DNA from: Drosophila pseudoobscura
Taxonomy: Eukaryota > Arthropoda > Insecta > Diptera > Drosophilidae
NCBI RefSeq assembly: GCF_009870125.1
Contig: NC_046683.1
Location: forward strand, 40,067,869-40,131,868
Direction: 5' to 3'
Length of the DNA stretch: 64,000 nt
Made by a program: the position numbers and the translations under genes. A model generated the notes under the pieces. It was not told the DNA's origin and made no database searches. It saw only the letters and a program-made list of their open reading frames with translations. Below, piece by piece: positions 17,831 through 31,128 of the stretch. Every line of letters begins with the position of its first letter. Within the stretch, counting starts at the first letter, position 1.

Positions 17831-20800
17831 ACTGCTTGCTGAGCGTCGCGTACTTTCCATTGTTCGGCCCCTGCATATACGAGGCGCTCTGCTGATGATG
17901 CGACGGCAGGCGTCCTAATGTGTGATGGCCGGACCTGCAACAAAGGGAGGGAGGGAGAATCCATGTAAGTATTGGGCTAAGGGAACTCTTCTTAAAATAT
18001 TCCTCATTTCTCTTCCATCGATTCCCCCTTTTCCCGGCTATGGCCGCCATCTCTAATTATATTGCATGGGTGGCCCAGGACTATGTATGATCCTACGGAT
18101 TATCTATTGGAACTATTCTACAATTGGGAACTACTCGACACTTCTGGAGCAAGATGCACGGAATAACAGTATACACAGTGTACAGTACACTCTCACATAT
18201 TCTACATAGTCTCTGACCTATCTTTAATCTTTATTTGCATTTGATAACCCTTCCCCATACGAAGCTTCTTCCTCTTCCATTTAATGTATTGAAACCAATG
18301 TGGGATTGGATTATTGTTTATTTAAAAAAAAAAAAGAGTATAGCCATAGAAACTAGAGCTAAACCCGAAATTAAGAGTATAATATAACCTAAAATTAAAA
18401 GCTATTCGGTTTCGAGGATCTAGAGATGGGAATAAGCAGATAGAGAAGATAGTAGGGGAACGAGAAGCCCTAAAGTAGGTATTTTTAACGTCCTCAAAGC
18501 ATTTGGAATAGCCTGAAATATTGGATACTTCAGATTTTGATTCGCCGATACTCCCTCAAAACCGAACGTTTTATCAAACGACCATGTTTCGACCATGGAA
18601 TCCATGGCACATATGCATATCTATGGCATAACTATGAAACCATTTCCATCAAGTGCCCTACATGAAACCACATTCACACTCACAGTATATTTGCGATTTT
18701 TTTTTTCAAACATCTTTCAAGAAATCTTCCACAGAAAGTTCTTTGCGCTTTTCGCTTAACTTCCAAATTCCAAATGACACGGAATTTCGCGAGAGAGCAC
18801 ACTTGTACAAGCAGTACACAGGCTCGATCAATCAGTTTCAATCAAATGAGAGCCTAATTTGCCATAGAGGAATGGACATGGATGCGCAAAGATGGATACA
18901 TGATCCATGATCCATATTAAAATGTGTGTTTGGCAAACAAAAATAGTAAAAAGTCGCACAATGCTACTGTGTGCATGTCATGCAGTGCTCTATTTCGTCC
19001 TATCATATAATCATATCTATCGGATAGGGACACTATTATTAATATTTAAGAGAGTGTAGATCTATTGTATCCTTTTCCTGTTTTGTGAGTGCTAAAACGT
19101 AGCTCCTTATGGCAGTCCTTGATAATCTTCTACTCAGTTCTCTCTCTCACTTTTAGGATGCTCATGTGCATGTGATCCCCACGTAGAAGGTGGTGTGTCC
19201 TTATTCAAGGTTTTGGCACTCTTTTAGGACATTTACTAGGCATTTATACCCTGCAAATATGAAGCCATATACATAGGTACTGCTATGCATCATCTAAAAT
19301 ACCCCTAGAGACTTGGATTAGGTCCCATCTGTCTTTCGTGAGTGTTACGCTAGATAAGAAACCTGCCTCGTTCGCAGGAAACATGGAAAATGGACGAGAA
19401 ATAGACTTTACTGATTAGGGGGTATTAGTGGGGTGGGGCATCATTAGTGTTTGTTTCAGTTCCGGTTTCAGTTGTATGTGTTTATGTATGTGTAGGGGGC
19501 GTGGCGTAACGTTAGGGTATGGAGTAAGCCCCCCGTTGTGGTGGATGATCTATTGTTCGGTGGTTCTCACATGCAAAGGGGTGCAGAGGGTGCAAGCAGC
19601 ACAAGAAAATAAACAACAAAAAATGGAGAACAAAGAACTTTAAGGATCACTCTAGCAAATACAAAAATAAAACTCAAAAAACGAAAAAACAGAAATGAAA
19701 ATAAAGGAAGGGAAAGGGAAAAACGTAAAAGAATGAAAAGAAGAAGAAGGAATCTAGGGGGAATGGGGAGGGAAATGGGGATCACAAATCAAAAAATGAA
19801 ATCAAAGTTCATGCCTTGTGCCATGCACCATATCATAGCCGGGCGGCGGCGACGGCGATCCACGACCCCCTCCTCTGGCGGCCCCCGACACCGAGGTGCG
19901 TGTGTGGTGGGGGTTGGCCAACGTCATTGGAGCTACCATCGTGGCCATCGCCGCCGCTGTCGTCTGGTTAGTTCTATTATGCTGTTGTTGCAGTTGCAGT
20001 TGTTGTTGTTGTTGTTGTTGTTGCTGTTGTGTGGTGGTGTTATAGTTGTTGCTGTAGTGGTTGCTGTAGTGATTGTTGTGGAGGTTGTTGTTGTAGTGGT
20101 TCTGATTGCTGTTGTTGTGGTGGTGGTGGCCATAAATGGCCGTGGATGAGCTGTGGCTTGATTGAGATTGAGATGATGGTGATGCCAACCCTTGTCTCAG
20201 TCCCGCCGTTCCGTTCCTGTACGGTCCAACGCCATTGTTCCCGTTCATTCCGCCTCCGCCTCCTGATCCTGGTAGTGTGCCGCCGCTTGCCACACCGCCG
20301 CCGACGCCGGCACTGCCTCCCTGCGTCTGCTGATGATGCAGCAGTGTGCGATTGATCGTTCCGGTGCCCAGAGGTGCCGTTGGCGAGATGCTGGCACTGG
20401 GCGCATTCGAGGCAGGGAACAAGGGAGCCGTCTCCGATTTGTCCGCATCCAGCGTGGGTCTGCCAAAAAGAGAGAGAGAGAGAAAAGGGATTACTTCTAA
20501 GCTCTGACGATTGATTGGGGGCGGGGGAAGGGTGTGGATCCCATACCGCTTGCTCAAGTATATCCAGGCATGCGAATCCGCATACACGAGAATCGTCAGC
20601 AGGAAGGAGGTGAGCAGGCCTGCCACCATCATGAGACTAAGGCCCAGCAATCCGCCTCCGCAGAGCCCTCGCAGCGCCTCCGCATAATGACGATCGATGG
20701 CCCTGCGGTCCAGTGTAGCGGAAAGAGTCGTCAGATTGCGACGCGTCTCCTCCAGATCATTGTCCATGGCCGTCAAAGTGCGCTGGACATCGATGCGCGG

Positions 20801-23800
20801 ATAGGTCTCTTGGCTCATTCTAAGGGGAGTCATTCGTTAAAAAGTGCTTCGATAGAGGAGGAGGGAAGGGGAGTCTTACCGCTGCATGGTTTCCACACTC
20901 TCTCTGGCCCGATCCACCAGATCCCTGCTTTCGTTCAGGCGTAAAATGAAACGATTCCTGGGCGTTCCACAATTCAAGAAATCCACATACGGACTCCTCT
21001 GCAGCAAGAACAAAGGAATCATTAGTTGGAGTGGGATTTTCCATGACCAGCAAACACTCACCATTCCAACCTGCCGGCACATATAGTCATGGGGTCTCAT
21101 ACAAAAGTCGCCAGCAGCCACACTGGAGGCTAGGTAGATGCCCGCCAGCAGCCAACAGATGATGATGCAGAACAAGCCCGAAACACTGAAGAAGATCAGG
21201 GTGCAACGCGACCTGCGTGCAACTCCAATCACCAGAACCGTGCACAGCAGCAGCAGGACGGTGAGAAAGGCCAAGGTGGCGGGCCATCGTATCGATTCGT
21301 AGAGTTCCCCCATCTGCAAAAAGACAGACAGACCGAATGTGAATGCAGCCGAATCCCCGCTCCCTTCTGGACACTCACGTGCAGCAGCCCCATCAACGAG
21401 GTGTCATTCTCGCCGCCCTTGGCCTTCATGAAGTAGTGTACCATGCTGTCCAGGGAGGCCACCGCTCGCGACGTGTTCTCTCGCACCAGGCGCGACGTCT
21501 CAATGAGCAGCATCACCACCGTCTGATTGTATTGCGGCTTCTCCACCATTTGCTCCACCTTGTGGCCGGCCATCTTTGACTCCAGGTCATGCTTGATGCT
21601 TTCAGTCTGCAAGGAAATAGCGAATACATATTGTGAGAAAAGGAGCTCAATTCAGTGAAAACGGAGTCGAAAAGAACCAAAAAGTGTTTAGCAACCCCCA
21701 AGAAGGGGACGAGACCCGAGTTCAAAAGTTAACGACCAAAACGAAAGGAGGGTCGGAACGGAAAGTCGTAAAAACTGCAAGTTCTGAATACCCTTAATAA
21801 TTATTGCAGGATATATTCTGCACGGTAGGGGGCCTCAAGCCAGAGCAAACACCTGTAAGGGGTAGTTGTCCCTCGACAAGAACGTTCATTGTTTATGGAT
21901 GGGTTTCCCACAGATTCACTGTGGAAATACCCATAATTCCACGTTCTAGCAACGCCCCAAGGTAGTTTTTCCTGTTCGTGTATTCTTTTTGTCATATCAA
22001 GACCGGTTCTTCGATATATATGTTTAAATGGCCATATATTTATGTATATATCTTCGGATATATCTTTAAAATGAAGGAATACATAAGTATGTACATTCCT
22101 CAATATTCACATCCTCTGTAGGAGCTCTCTATCGTTTGAGAAGAGAAGGGGTAAGGTAAGGGTAACCTCCTGAACCTATCCCAACATTTGCATCCCTTAG
22201 AGAGTTCCTTACTTTCTTCCACACACACACACACGCACACGATGGGGAAACAAAGGACTGTGTGCCACACAGAAACAAAAAGGAAAACTAGTTTCCATCG
22301 TAATACTTTTGCTTCCGCACTGATGGGGGACGGGCGGGTGTTGGGGTTTCGGCTTAGAAGGAATCGCTTTGCACACACGCAAACGTCTGAAGCACGACTT
22401 CCACTCCCCATTTCTCCTTGCTTCTTGGTCCCTAGCCCTTTCACTCCACCCTCCTTACTTTTCTGGCTCTCGCTCTCGCTCTGGGTCTGGGCCTGGCTCT
22501 GGTTCTCTACCTCTGGGATAATTAATAGCGTTTTACTCAAGAGTCGGGCAATGCCAGCCATCTGTTTGGGCGCGACGGCGATGACTCCCGGCCTCTCAGA
22601 CTCCTGGCCCCCATTGCTCGTACCTTCCCCCCCCCCCCCCCCCTGCCGACAGCGGGCTGGCTGCATCCCTACCTTTGATGCTAACGGCGGCACCCCCACT
22701 CCTACTCCTAAGAGTCCTCCTTCGTGCTCCCACTCCTCCTTCTTTTCTCCTTAACCCCCTTACCCCCTTAACCTTTTTGCCATATCGGGCCCCGCTCGTT
22801 TGCCTCTCTCCTTTTGCAGAATCTCTTTCCCTGCCTTTGTCCTGGTCCTGACTGCTGTCTCCTGTCCTTTGGCTCCTGACAAAGTTTATGAATAGCAAAA
22901 GCTTTTGGAGTCCCCTCTCTGTCGTTACGACCTAACTGTCAACACTGGAGCAGCAGCAGCAGCAGCAGCAGGAGCAGCTTTTAGGTTGATTATAATGAAG
23001 CCGGATTGAAGAAGGAAGGAGTAGGAGAAGCACAGCAGCAAGAGGCATTAGGCGTAGAACGCCACGTAAAGAGGGGATTGGGTTGGTGGAATGTTAGAGC
23101 TCTCGAAGAGCAGCATGGCGGGGCGTTCCGCTAGTTTCCCCTCCCTCCTCGTGGAGACTCACCTGTCGTTTCAGGGTGAGAACGAGACCCTCAACATTCT
23201 TCCCAGAGCTAAATGCCTGCAGCAGTCCATTGTGGAAGTCATCGTTGCCATATAATCCTGCAAGAGAAAGAACAAAATTAATCCACACACGCACTTCGGT
23301 TTAGATCGGAGTCAAAGATCATCGGATCATCGGAGCACCAGCAGCAGCATTCGACATTCCACATTCCACATGAACAGGGGAGAGGTCAGTGATGTAAGAG
23401 ACCCGTGCCACAAACACACACACTCACACACACTCATCACATTTATGAATGATTCAATTAAGAGCGATAATTAAATTATTATTCCATCATATTCCCAACC
23501 CCATGGCCCACTCCACTCCACTCCACTCCAGGCCTCTTCTCTGCTCTCATTTCCCGTCTCTACGCTATCGCCGGTTAACCGATGACGCATTTGCCGCACG
23601 GCGGCATCACAGAGCACAGACGGGCAGACGGCAGTGGCAGGGTTAGGGTTAGGTAGCCCTACGCTTGGAGGGCCTTACGTGACCACAGAGCAAGCGATCA
23701 CCCAGCTGCTACACTCAACGAAAGTCTTTTCTGGCTGTCTTTTCCAACTCCTCTAGAATAGAGTATACACTAGTATCTGGAGACGCATACTTTCTCCATT

Positions 23801-26800
23801 CTTTCCTTCTGTCTTTAATCTTATTTTCATTCCTTCCTACTCTTCCTACTCTGGTAGGTTATGGTGGACGTGTCATGCAGCAGCGCTCCTCGGCTCGCTC
23901 CTCCTTGAATCTTCCCTTGGGCCACCAACTGCAGCACCTCCGGTCATGCAACAGATTCCATCGTTTCTTTCTCTTTTGTACCTTTTCTTCTTCTTCTACT
24001 CTTTCCAGTCTCCGCTTAAGGTTAGTTTTTAGTGTCATCCAAGGATATCTCTCTCGTTTAGGTACTGTTGTCTGGACTGGGCTCCGTTCTCTGTTTTGAT
24101 CTCTGCTTGTCCATATCCTAAAATAGCAAAACTCTGCCACACGCGTCATGCAAAAGATTCCATCATTTCATTTTCATTTTTTCCTGCCAAATATTTTTTT
24201 TTTAATGCATGTCTACAACATGTTTATATTCCAGTGTAAACCTAAGACTACAGGGTGGCCCCCAATAGCTGTCGCATTTCCTTAAAGCGATCCTGTACAA
24301 AATCCAAAATTTGTCAAACTTGCAGCCGTTTCGAATTCACATTCCCACGATCACGTAATTCACACATCGATCCGTCGATATTGAAAGCATTTAAGCGATG
24401 AAAGCACAACTGGGCTTTGTTCGGAATTTGCATTTTCAAGGAAATTAGGAATTAGGAAGTATGCAATGTAGCTCTCTGAAGGTTCAAGGTAACTAGAAGA
24501 CTTGAAATATCCCACATAGTAGGAGGGATACATCATGAATGTTCAAACTGATAGCGACATGGAGCTGTTCCTGCTGCAGAGTTAGCCACAGATCAGAATA
24601 TGATTAGAAAACCATTGGTTGTATGCGAAAAGCTGGGTAAACTCTTAAGCTAATAAGAAAGCAATTGGGATCAATATCTGTCAACCTGTTAACCAGATAA
24701 CCTGTTATGGTTTTGGGAACCATATCCGATATCCGGATTCATTTGTCCATGTCTTTTCAAAAGCTGCCAAACGCTGAAAGTTGGAACCGAAATTCCCGTT
24801 AAGGGAATGTTTAATAGAAAGTTAATTGAAAATTAAACATTGCAAAAGGCGTTTCTTAGCCTAAATAAGACAATAGTTTAGGCGCGTCAGCTATTGCTGG
24901 CCAAGTACAGGGTTTCTTATTGCGCGTCATGCACGAGCGCCTCTCGGTTCTCGTGGAAAACCACTCATACACGAGTGCCAGTACATCACTATTTTTCCAA
25001 GAAAAGTTCAATGTTCTCCGTTCAGACTCCTTCCAAAGTCCCTCAAATGTTTCATAATCCTAAACCAAAATCTCTGGACTGCAGGGCGACCGCTTTTATT
25101 TCGAGTGCAAGCCACGTTCCATCAGCAGAGCAGTCCAGCAGTTCTGGCCGATTGCCAGAAGTCAAACCATGCGGTTCGGCGGCGGTGGCTGCTCCGTACG
25201 TGCTCTGGGCATCCAATTTAGGTATATTCCAGAGGACCACAAGAACAGAGGGTAAGAGGGATGGAGGGATGGAGGGATGGAGGGACACTCACCTAATCCA
25301 ATCGCCGCACATGTCATCAGGGTGATGATCACCAAAGTGCAGCTCTGGCATCGCTGGGCGCTCGGCTTCCGCTGGCGTCGATCACAGCAGCGGGTGAGTA
25401 AATACAGCAGCAGTCCCACCAATGAGACGATGAGCAGGCCGGCGGGTATCGAGGCAAGGATGCCCAAACTCTGCAAAACAACAAAAAAAAAAAACACATA
25501 CAGGATTAGTTTTTGGGGGGCTTTAAGTGCATTATAATCTCTGTGGAGGCGACATTTCCTTGCCCATGGGTTTCTGGTTTCTGGTTTCTGGTTCCTGGTT
25601 TGGTTTCTCTTTTGTGCTGGACACTGGAAAAAACTTTTAATTGAATAACTTGCCACATTCTGTCGCTGCTTTTGCTGCTGGTGTGGCAATTTGTTGTTAG
25701 TTGGCTTCGGTAATGGAAAAGTGGAACGAGAACAGGACCAGGAGCAGCAAGGACTCGAAAGGGCGGACAGTGCGAGTGCTTTGAAACGACTGTGCGGATA
25801 CCCTGTTCTGCCAGTGGAAAGGAGGTTGGAAAATGACCCGAAAAGCGGTTGGCTTCCCTGGAGATGACAGATCAAAAGGGATTGTATCTGGAGTATCTTT
25901 TAGCATTCATCTCTTATCAAGTTCCAGCTGAAAATGTTTCCCTAAGCGAACAGACAGGTGGAATGATGCAAATAATGTTTCCCTTGATTTTCAGTACAAA
26001 TGTTCCCCTAAGCAAACAGACACACACGGCACAAAAGATCAAATATCGAACATTAAAAGTACAATATAAGAAGCAAATAATTTCCTCCGATTTCTGGTGA
26101 ATGTCAAATGCCCAGTCACACATAAACGTGACCGTACATAGACACTCCCAGTGGCAAGCACCTTTATTCGTGAGTTGTCTACCCCGTGTTTATGCTTTTT
26201 GTAGGGTATAGAAATGCCGTCTGCAGAAAAGTTAATTCTTTCGTTTTTTCTTGACTCGTTTTTTTTTGCAGAGTCCATGTCTGAAATTGAATTGAATTTT
26301 GGGGGTGGGGGGGCGCAGGACACAAAATAGCACACAGGAGGATCCCTCCGTTTTCTGTCTGCAACCGAAAAATGTTCTTCACTTAACGGTAATTTCATTG
26401 CCTGTCATTAAAAAAAGAAACACCCCCTCCAGTATATGTCCTGTAGATGCGCCTGCACTCCACACCACGCCCGCACCCAGCGTTTCGTTGTGAGTGTCAA
26501 ATTACAAGAGTCGTCGAGGATATTGGATACCTCCCTTCCAGGGAGGCAGATAACACCCTGTGCCGCATTGTGACATCGCACGTTGATTCCAATGAATCGC
26601 AAATGAGTCAGAAATAAAACTGAAAGGCAGCCTGCTGGATCCTTCCTCCGTTCGTAGGGGCATATCCCTGATAAATCCAGTGACAATCGCTAGAGCTATA
26701 CTCTTTAAGTCGGTCTTAAATTGAAAGATCTACTCTGTTCTCTTTGTAAAATTCGTAGCTGAAGTTTTACTTTATTGATGGAACACATGGCACTAGTTAG

Positions 26801-28310
26801 TCCTGGCAGTTCCTTTAGAGGAACACCTCTCTATTCCTTCCCATCTTCACACACACAAAACATGGCTCAATCGACACCCGATCTACCGCCATCGCTTCGG
26901 CTTTCGGTCAAAGGAGACTCATAAGATTCGAACTAAACACTGCCATGAGTATCTGGGGTTTCTGCAGGGCTATCCCTAGGTTCTTGAAGGAAAGTTCCAT
27001 TCAAAGACTTATTTTTAGTATCCTCTAGAGCCCTTCAAAACGGTCGTGCGCCTCGACAAAAACGTTTCTACTGGTCGCCTATCCGTTTTTCCATGGTTCT
27101 TTCTCCAAGCAATAGATTGAAGAACATCCCATCCATTCGAACAATAGCTTCTATCGGAAAAAAATCACAACGGATTTCGTTTTTAAGTGGATTTCTAGCC
27201 AATTTCCAGTCTGTCAATCAGAATTGAAAGCGATACCACCCAGTGGTAGTCCGTAGTCCTCCGATTGCCTGATGTGTGGATGGGTACGATGTTCCCCCCA
27301 ATCCACACATCCATTGGATCCCATTTCCCCAACGAATCTACGGGTGGGGTATGGCGGGCGCAGCTCTATTTATTATTTATTGCACTCTTTTTTCCACTGT
27401 AAATAATCATTAAAACTAGTTACAGTTCTCCCCCCCCCCCCCCCTTCCCCTCTCCCTCCGCCAAGCTCCTTTCCCCTTGCCCCATCGCTGTGTTTCTGTG
27501 TGTTTTTCTCTGTTTGTGCCTCGCCACTTTGCGTGTCGTCTCCCATGTCCGTCTCCCCACCGTGTGTGTGTGTGTGTCGGTGTGTCGCGCGCGTCGTGTG
27601 TCCTCCGCCGTGCAGTTGAATGACACTTGAGCCACGAGACTGATGCCCCCCCACTCGCCCCCACTCGCTCTTTCATATGCAATCTGCAAAATGAAGCGAA
27701 AATGTTTCGTGCCCAAAAGCTCCTTGGGCCTAGTCCTCCTGCTATGCGCTACGCTCGCTTTCCATCGACATCCAGCTCGTGGTCTCTCTCCCTCTCTCTT
27801 TCTCTCGCTGTCTTGCCACCGAATGGTGTATGCTGTTCGCTTAGGGCGCAAATCAGCGATATTCGTAATGCATGTAGAATACAGAAAAATACAGAATACT
27901 AGAGAGAGAGAGTGAGATCCTTTTCGAGTCGTGCCTTGTGATTCTCCCATGAGATTTTTTCTGTCGAAAAGCTTTAGCCATCGCGATGCATCGGGGGAAA
28001 AGCTGTCGTAGCCCTCATCCTCCCAACAGATGAGGTGGTCCTTGGGGCGCCTCCTTCCGTCCGTAAGGCGCGGAAGAGGTGGTTGAGGGTAGGGGAGGAT
28101 GGTTTTGGATGACGATGACGCTGGCGATGAGAAGGGATGCCTCCCGATGAGCGTTGCACGATGGAACGATGTTCCGTGTGTTCCAATTGAGTTAAATCAA
28201 AGCAAATTGCCAGCAACATCAGCAGCAAAAACAAATAACCTTGACGCCCTCCCTCTTCACACCTCCCATCACCGTATGCTCTTCTATGCCTCTTTTCCTC
28301 AATTGAGAAT

Positions 28311-28346
<36 letters not shown>

Positions 28347-30389
28347 CTCTCTGTGGGAAGTGTGAAAAGTGGCGGCAGCTAATTGGAAACTAAATCACAA
28401 GATATATATCTTTTTGTATATTTATGCAATCAGCCCCAACCCCCAACCCCCTTGCAAAAAACACCATCTCGCCAACAATTAACACCAGCAAAAAAAAAAG
28501 AAGGCGATTAGAAGTAAAGATTTCGAGATTCGAGCTTTAAGATTTGCGTTAAGTAAATAATAAATCTATATCCAGGATCCATATTTATTCTCCCAGGCGA
28601 TTCCTCAAGAGATTCTCTGACATATGATATCAGAAAAGATCAAAGAATATCCGAGGTAGATAAACGTAGTATTACCTACGAAAACTCTAAGCCAGAACAT
28701 GTCCTGACGTTACGGTACCAAAAACCGAAGGGCAAAACTCTGCGAATTGGATTGGGACGATCTGAATAACCTTTTTTTTTTTACTAATATATAAGATATT
28801 AATTCGCCGTTATCTAGGCTACTAAATATACAAATATTTCCTGTTTTATTGTTTAAAGTCCGTACGTCCGTCCATCTGACGTACGTTGCCGGCGTTACGT
28901 TACGAAATTCCGGGGTAAATCCGGCTCGTTGCCCGAGCTTGGACTAATTTCCTGGGATTCTGTTTATTTGATAGTTCAACATGTAAGAGATTCTATGTAG
29001 ATACCTTTTAACAAGTATAAGATATGATAATCAAGGAAACCGTGACTTTCAAAATAGTAAAAATAAAAAAAAAAAACTTTTTCTACTTTTAATAGGTTTT
29101 CACTTCAAAGTTATTGTAATTATAAATATGTCCAGTGTTCAATAAATTTAGAAAATATAATGGCGACCCATTTACTATATGGAAATGTGTTTACTCTCAA
29201 TGGGTTTTGGGACGGTATGGGACTGTACACCCTCAAGATGGACAGACCCTTGCAATAGAAGCACTATATCTGACATCTTATATCTTTTCGTTTGCTTTTC
29301 AATGCAAAAAATGAGAAATGATGAATTTCCCAAGCTCAAGCATGTGTCCGCAAAGGCGAGGATATGGAACAATTTGGGGGAACAAGAATCAGAAATGCTA
29401 AAAGAAATTAAATGAAGAACCAACTGTTATATGTTTACACCAGTTTCCAGTTTCTTCCAGAATCAGTTCCAATCGAATATCCTTCCATTTGATTGGTTCT
29501 GGCGGACCCAAACAATTTTCAAATCTTTTTAGGAACTTATCAAGAATTATAGATTTATTCAGCATACATATTAAAAACTTAATCGCTTGAATTTTTTCAT
29601 GATTTTTTGTAAGTTTTTAATTTGACAAAGAGACCTGACCTTTACACTTGCTTTGAGAATCCTTCTTAGATCACAAATATTTCGTGAAGAGTCTGCTGGT
29701 GTAATCGTATTTTCTTATCCTCTATTTTTTAGTTAAGCTCCTTCTTTTTTTAAATCAACTTCTATAGAAGTATGAGTATATCTGTGGAGAATTTTGTTCT
29801 CTTTTGGGAAAGCCTATTCCAAAAGAAATTTGTTAAGAAATCTCTTTAGAAGCATGCTTTTTGTTATGGTATCTGGGTAAATGCTTCCTTTGTGAAATGT
29901 GCCTCATTTTGGAAAGTTCCGCTTAAATATCTATGGAGAGTCTGTATCGGAAGTCTTTAGAAAAAACTTTCTTTGAGAAAACCCTCGAATGGAGTATTTT
30001 TCCTATGCAATCTATGGAAGAACCCCTAAGAGAATAATTTCTTACTGATAGAGCAAAGATCATCTTCTACCTTCAACGAATCTTGAACTCTAGAAATGTA
30101 AAATTTCCTGTGAGAGATCTTTCGAATAGTAATAGCTAAAGAATTCAATAAACGACTATGAAATATCGATTGATTTCCCTTGTTTTTCTTTTTAAATTTA
30201 TTCAGTCATCGTTTTTGAGGTTATTATCCCCCTCCTCCCTTTCTTTTCTCTGCGTCCCCGCTGGGCGCCCCCTTGGGATCGTGTTTTTCCTTCTACTGCG
30301 TGGGTGGACGCGTTTTCCCTGATCAGATTTCCCCTCTGTGCTCTCCTTTGCTGCAACCTCAATGATCGGATCCCCACAGACACAGCCAT

Positions 30390-30433
<44 letters not shown>

Positions 30434-31091
30434 GTATGTACATGGGAAAACCAGTTGTCTTTTCCCCACTCTTCATTTTCCGCTGTCTCTTTCTCCTTCT
30501 GGTTCGACAGACACAACGGTTATTAGAACGGAATGCATGGAACAAGTATGGAATATGGAAATGGACTCCCGATTAAGCGTCGAGAAAAAGGTTCGGTTCG
30601 ACCACAGGCGGCGGGGCAGCGCGCTTCCGGGGTTTGCTCTTTGCTCTCTATCTTTCCCCGTCTCTTCCTTCTCTTCTCTTCTCTTCTCTTCCCTTCCTTT
30701 TATCTTTGTCTCTCTTTCCCGGTGCTTATATCAGTGTCTCTGTAGGCGGCATTCTTTGTCGCTTCCTCTCTTTCTGGCTTCATTATCGCCCACTCTTTCC
30801 CCACTTGAAGCGAAACGAAGATAAGCAAAGCCAGCGAACGGGAACCTTAGAAGGAAGAAGGAGAATTCTAAGGAGGAGCAATAGAAGAGAGTGGGAGTCA
30901 AGGTTACTCCAAAGTCCGAGAGACAGACAGAACCCTCCGCCCTCCTTCTCGTTGGAGCAACAGGAAACGGAGTCAGCAACAAAAGGGAATGAATAAATAA
31001 ATACAACAATAAATATGCAAAAAAGAATTGAATAAATATGGAATAAAGCCAGGAAGTAAGTGTCGCAGACCGAACAGAACGAAGGCAAAGA

Positions 31092-31128
<37 letters not shown>

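Larger units (their letters stand above)
23258..25292. other. tweety-2 intron carrying two copies of a dispersed motif
   Basis: No coding region. It has motif copies at 23869-23893 and 24922-24947, plus two partial relatives sharing GTCATGCAAMAGATTCCATC at about 23943 and 24146. Confidence 0.6.

Noticed and set aside
15027..17918. Long plus-strand ORFs opposite the tweety-2 last exon (e.g. 15080-15937, 16401-17240, 17298-17918)
   Set aside because: They are poly-Leu/Cys/Ala readings of CAG/CTG repeats with no motifs; the minus-strand frame explains the region.
17951..17970. Perfect donor-like CCATGTAAGTATT on the plus strand in the tweety-2 intron
   Set aside because: All genes here are on the minus strand and no plus-strand exon adjoins it.
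19428..20149. Overlapping ORFs opposite the alternative tweety-2 exon
   Set aside because: Shadows of the Asn/Gln/His-coding minus strand.
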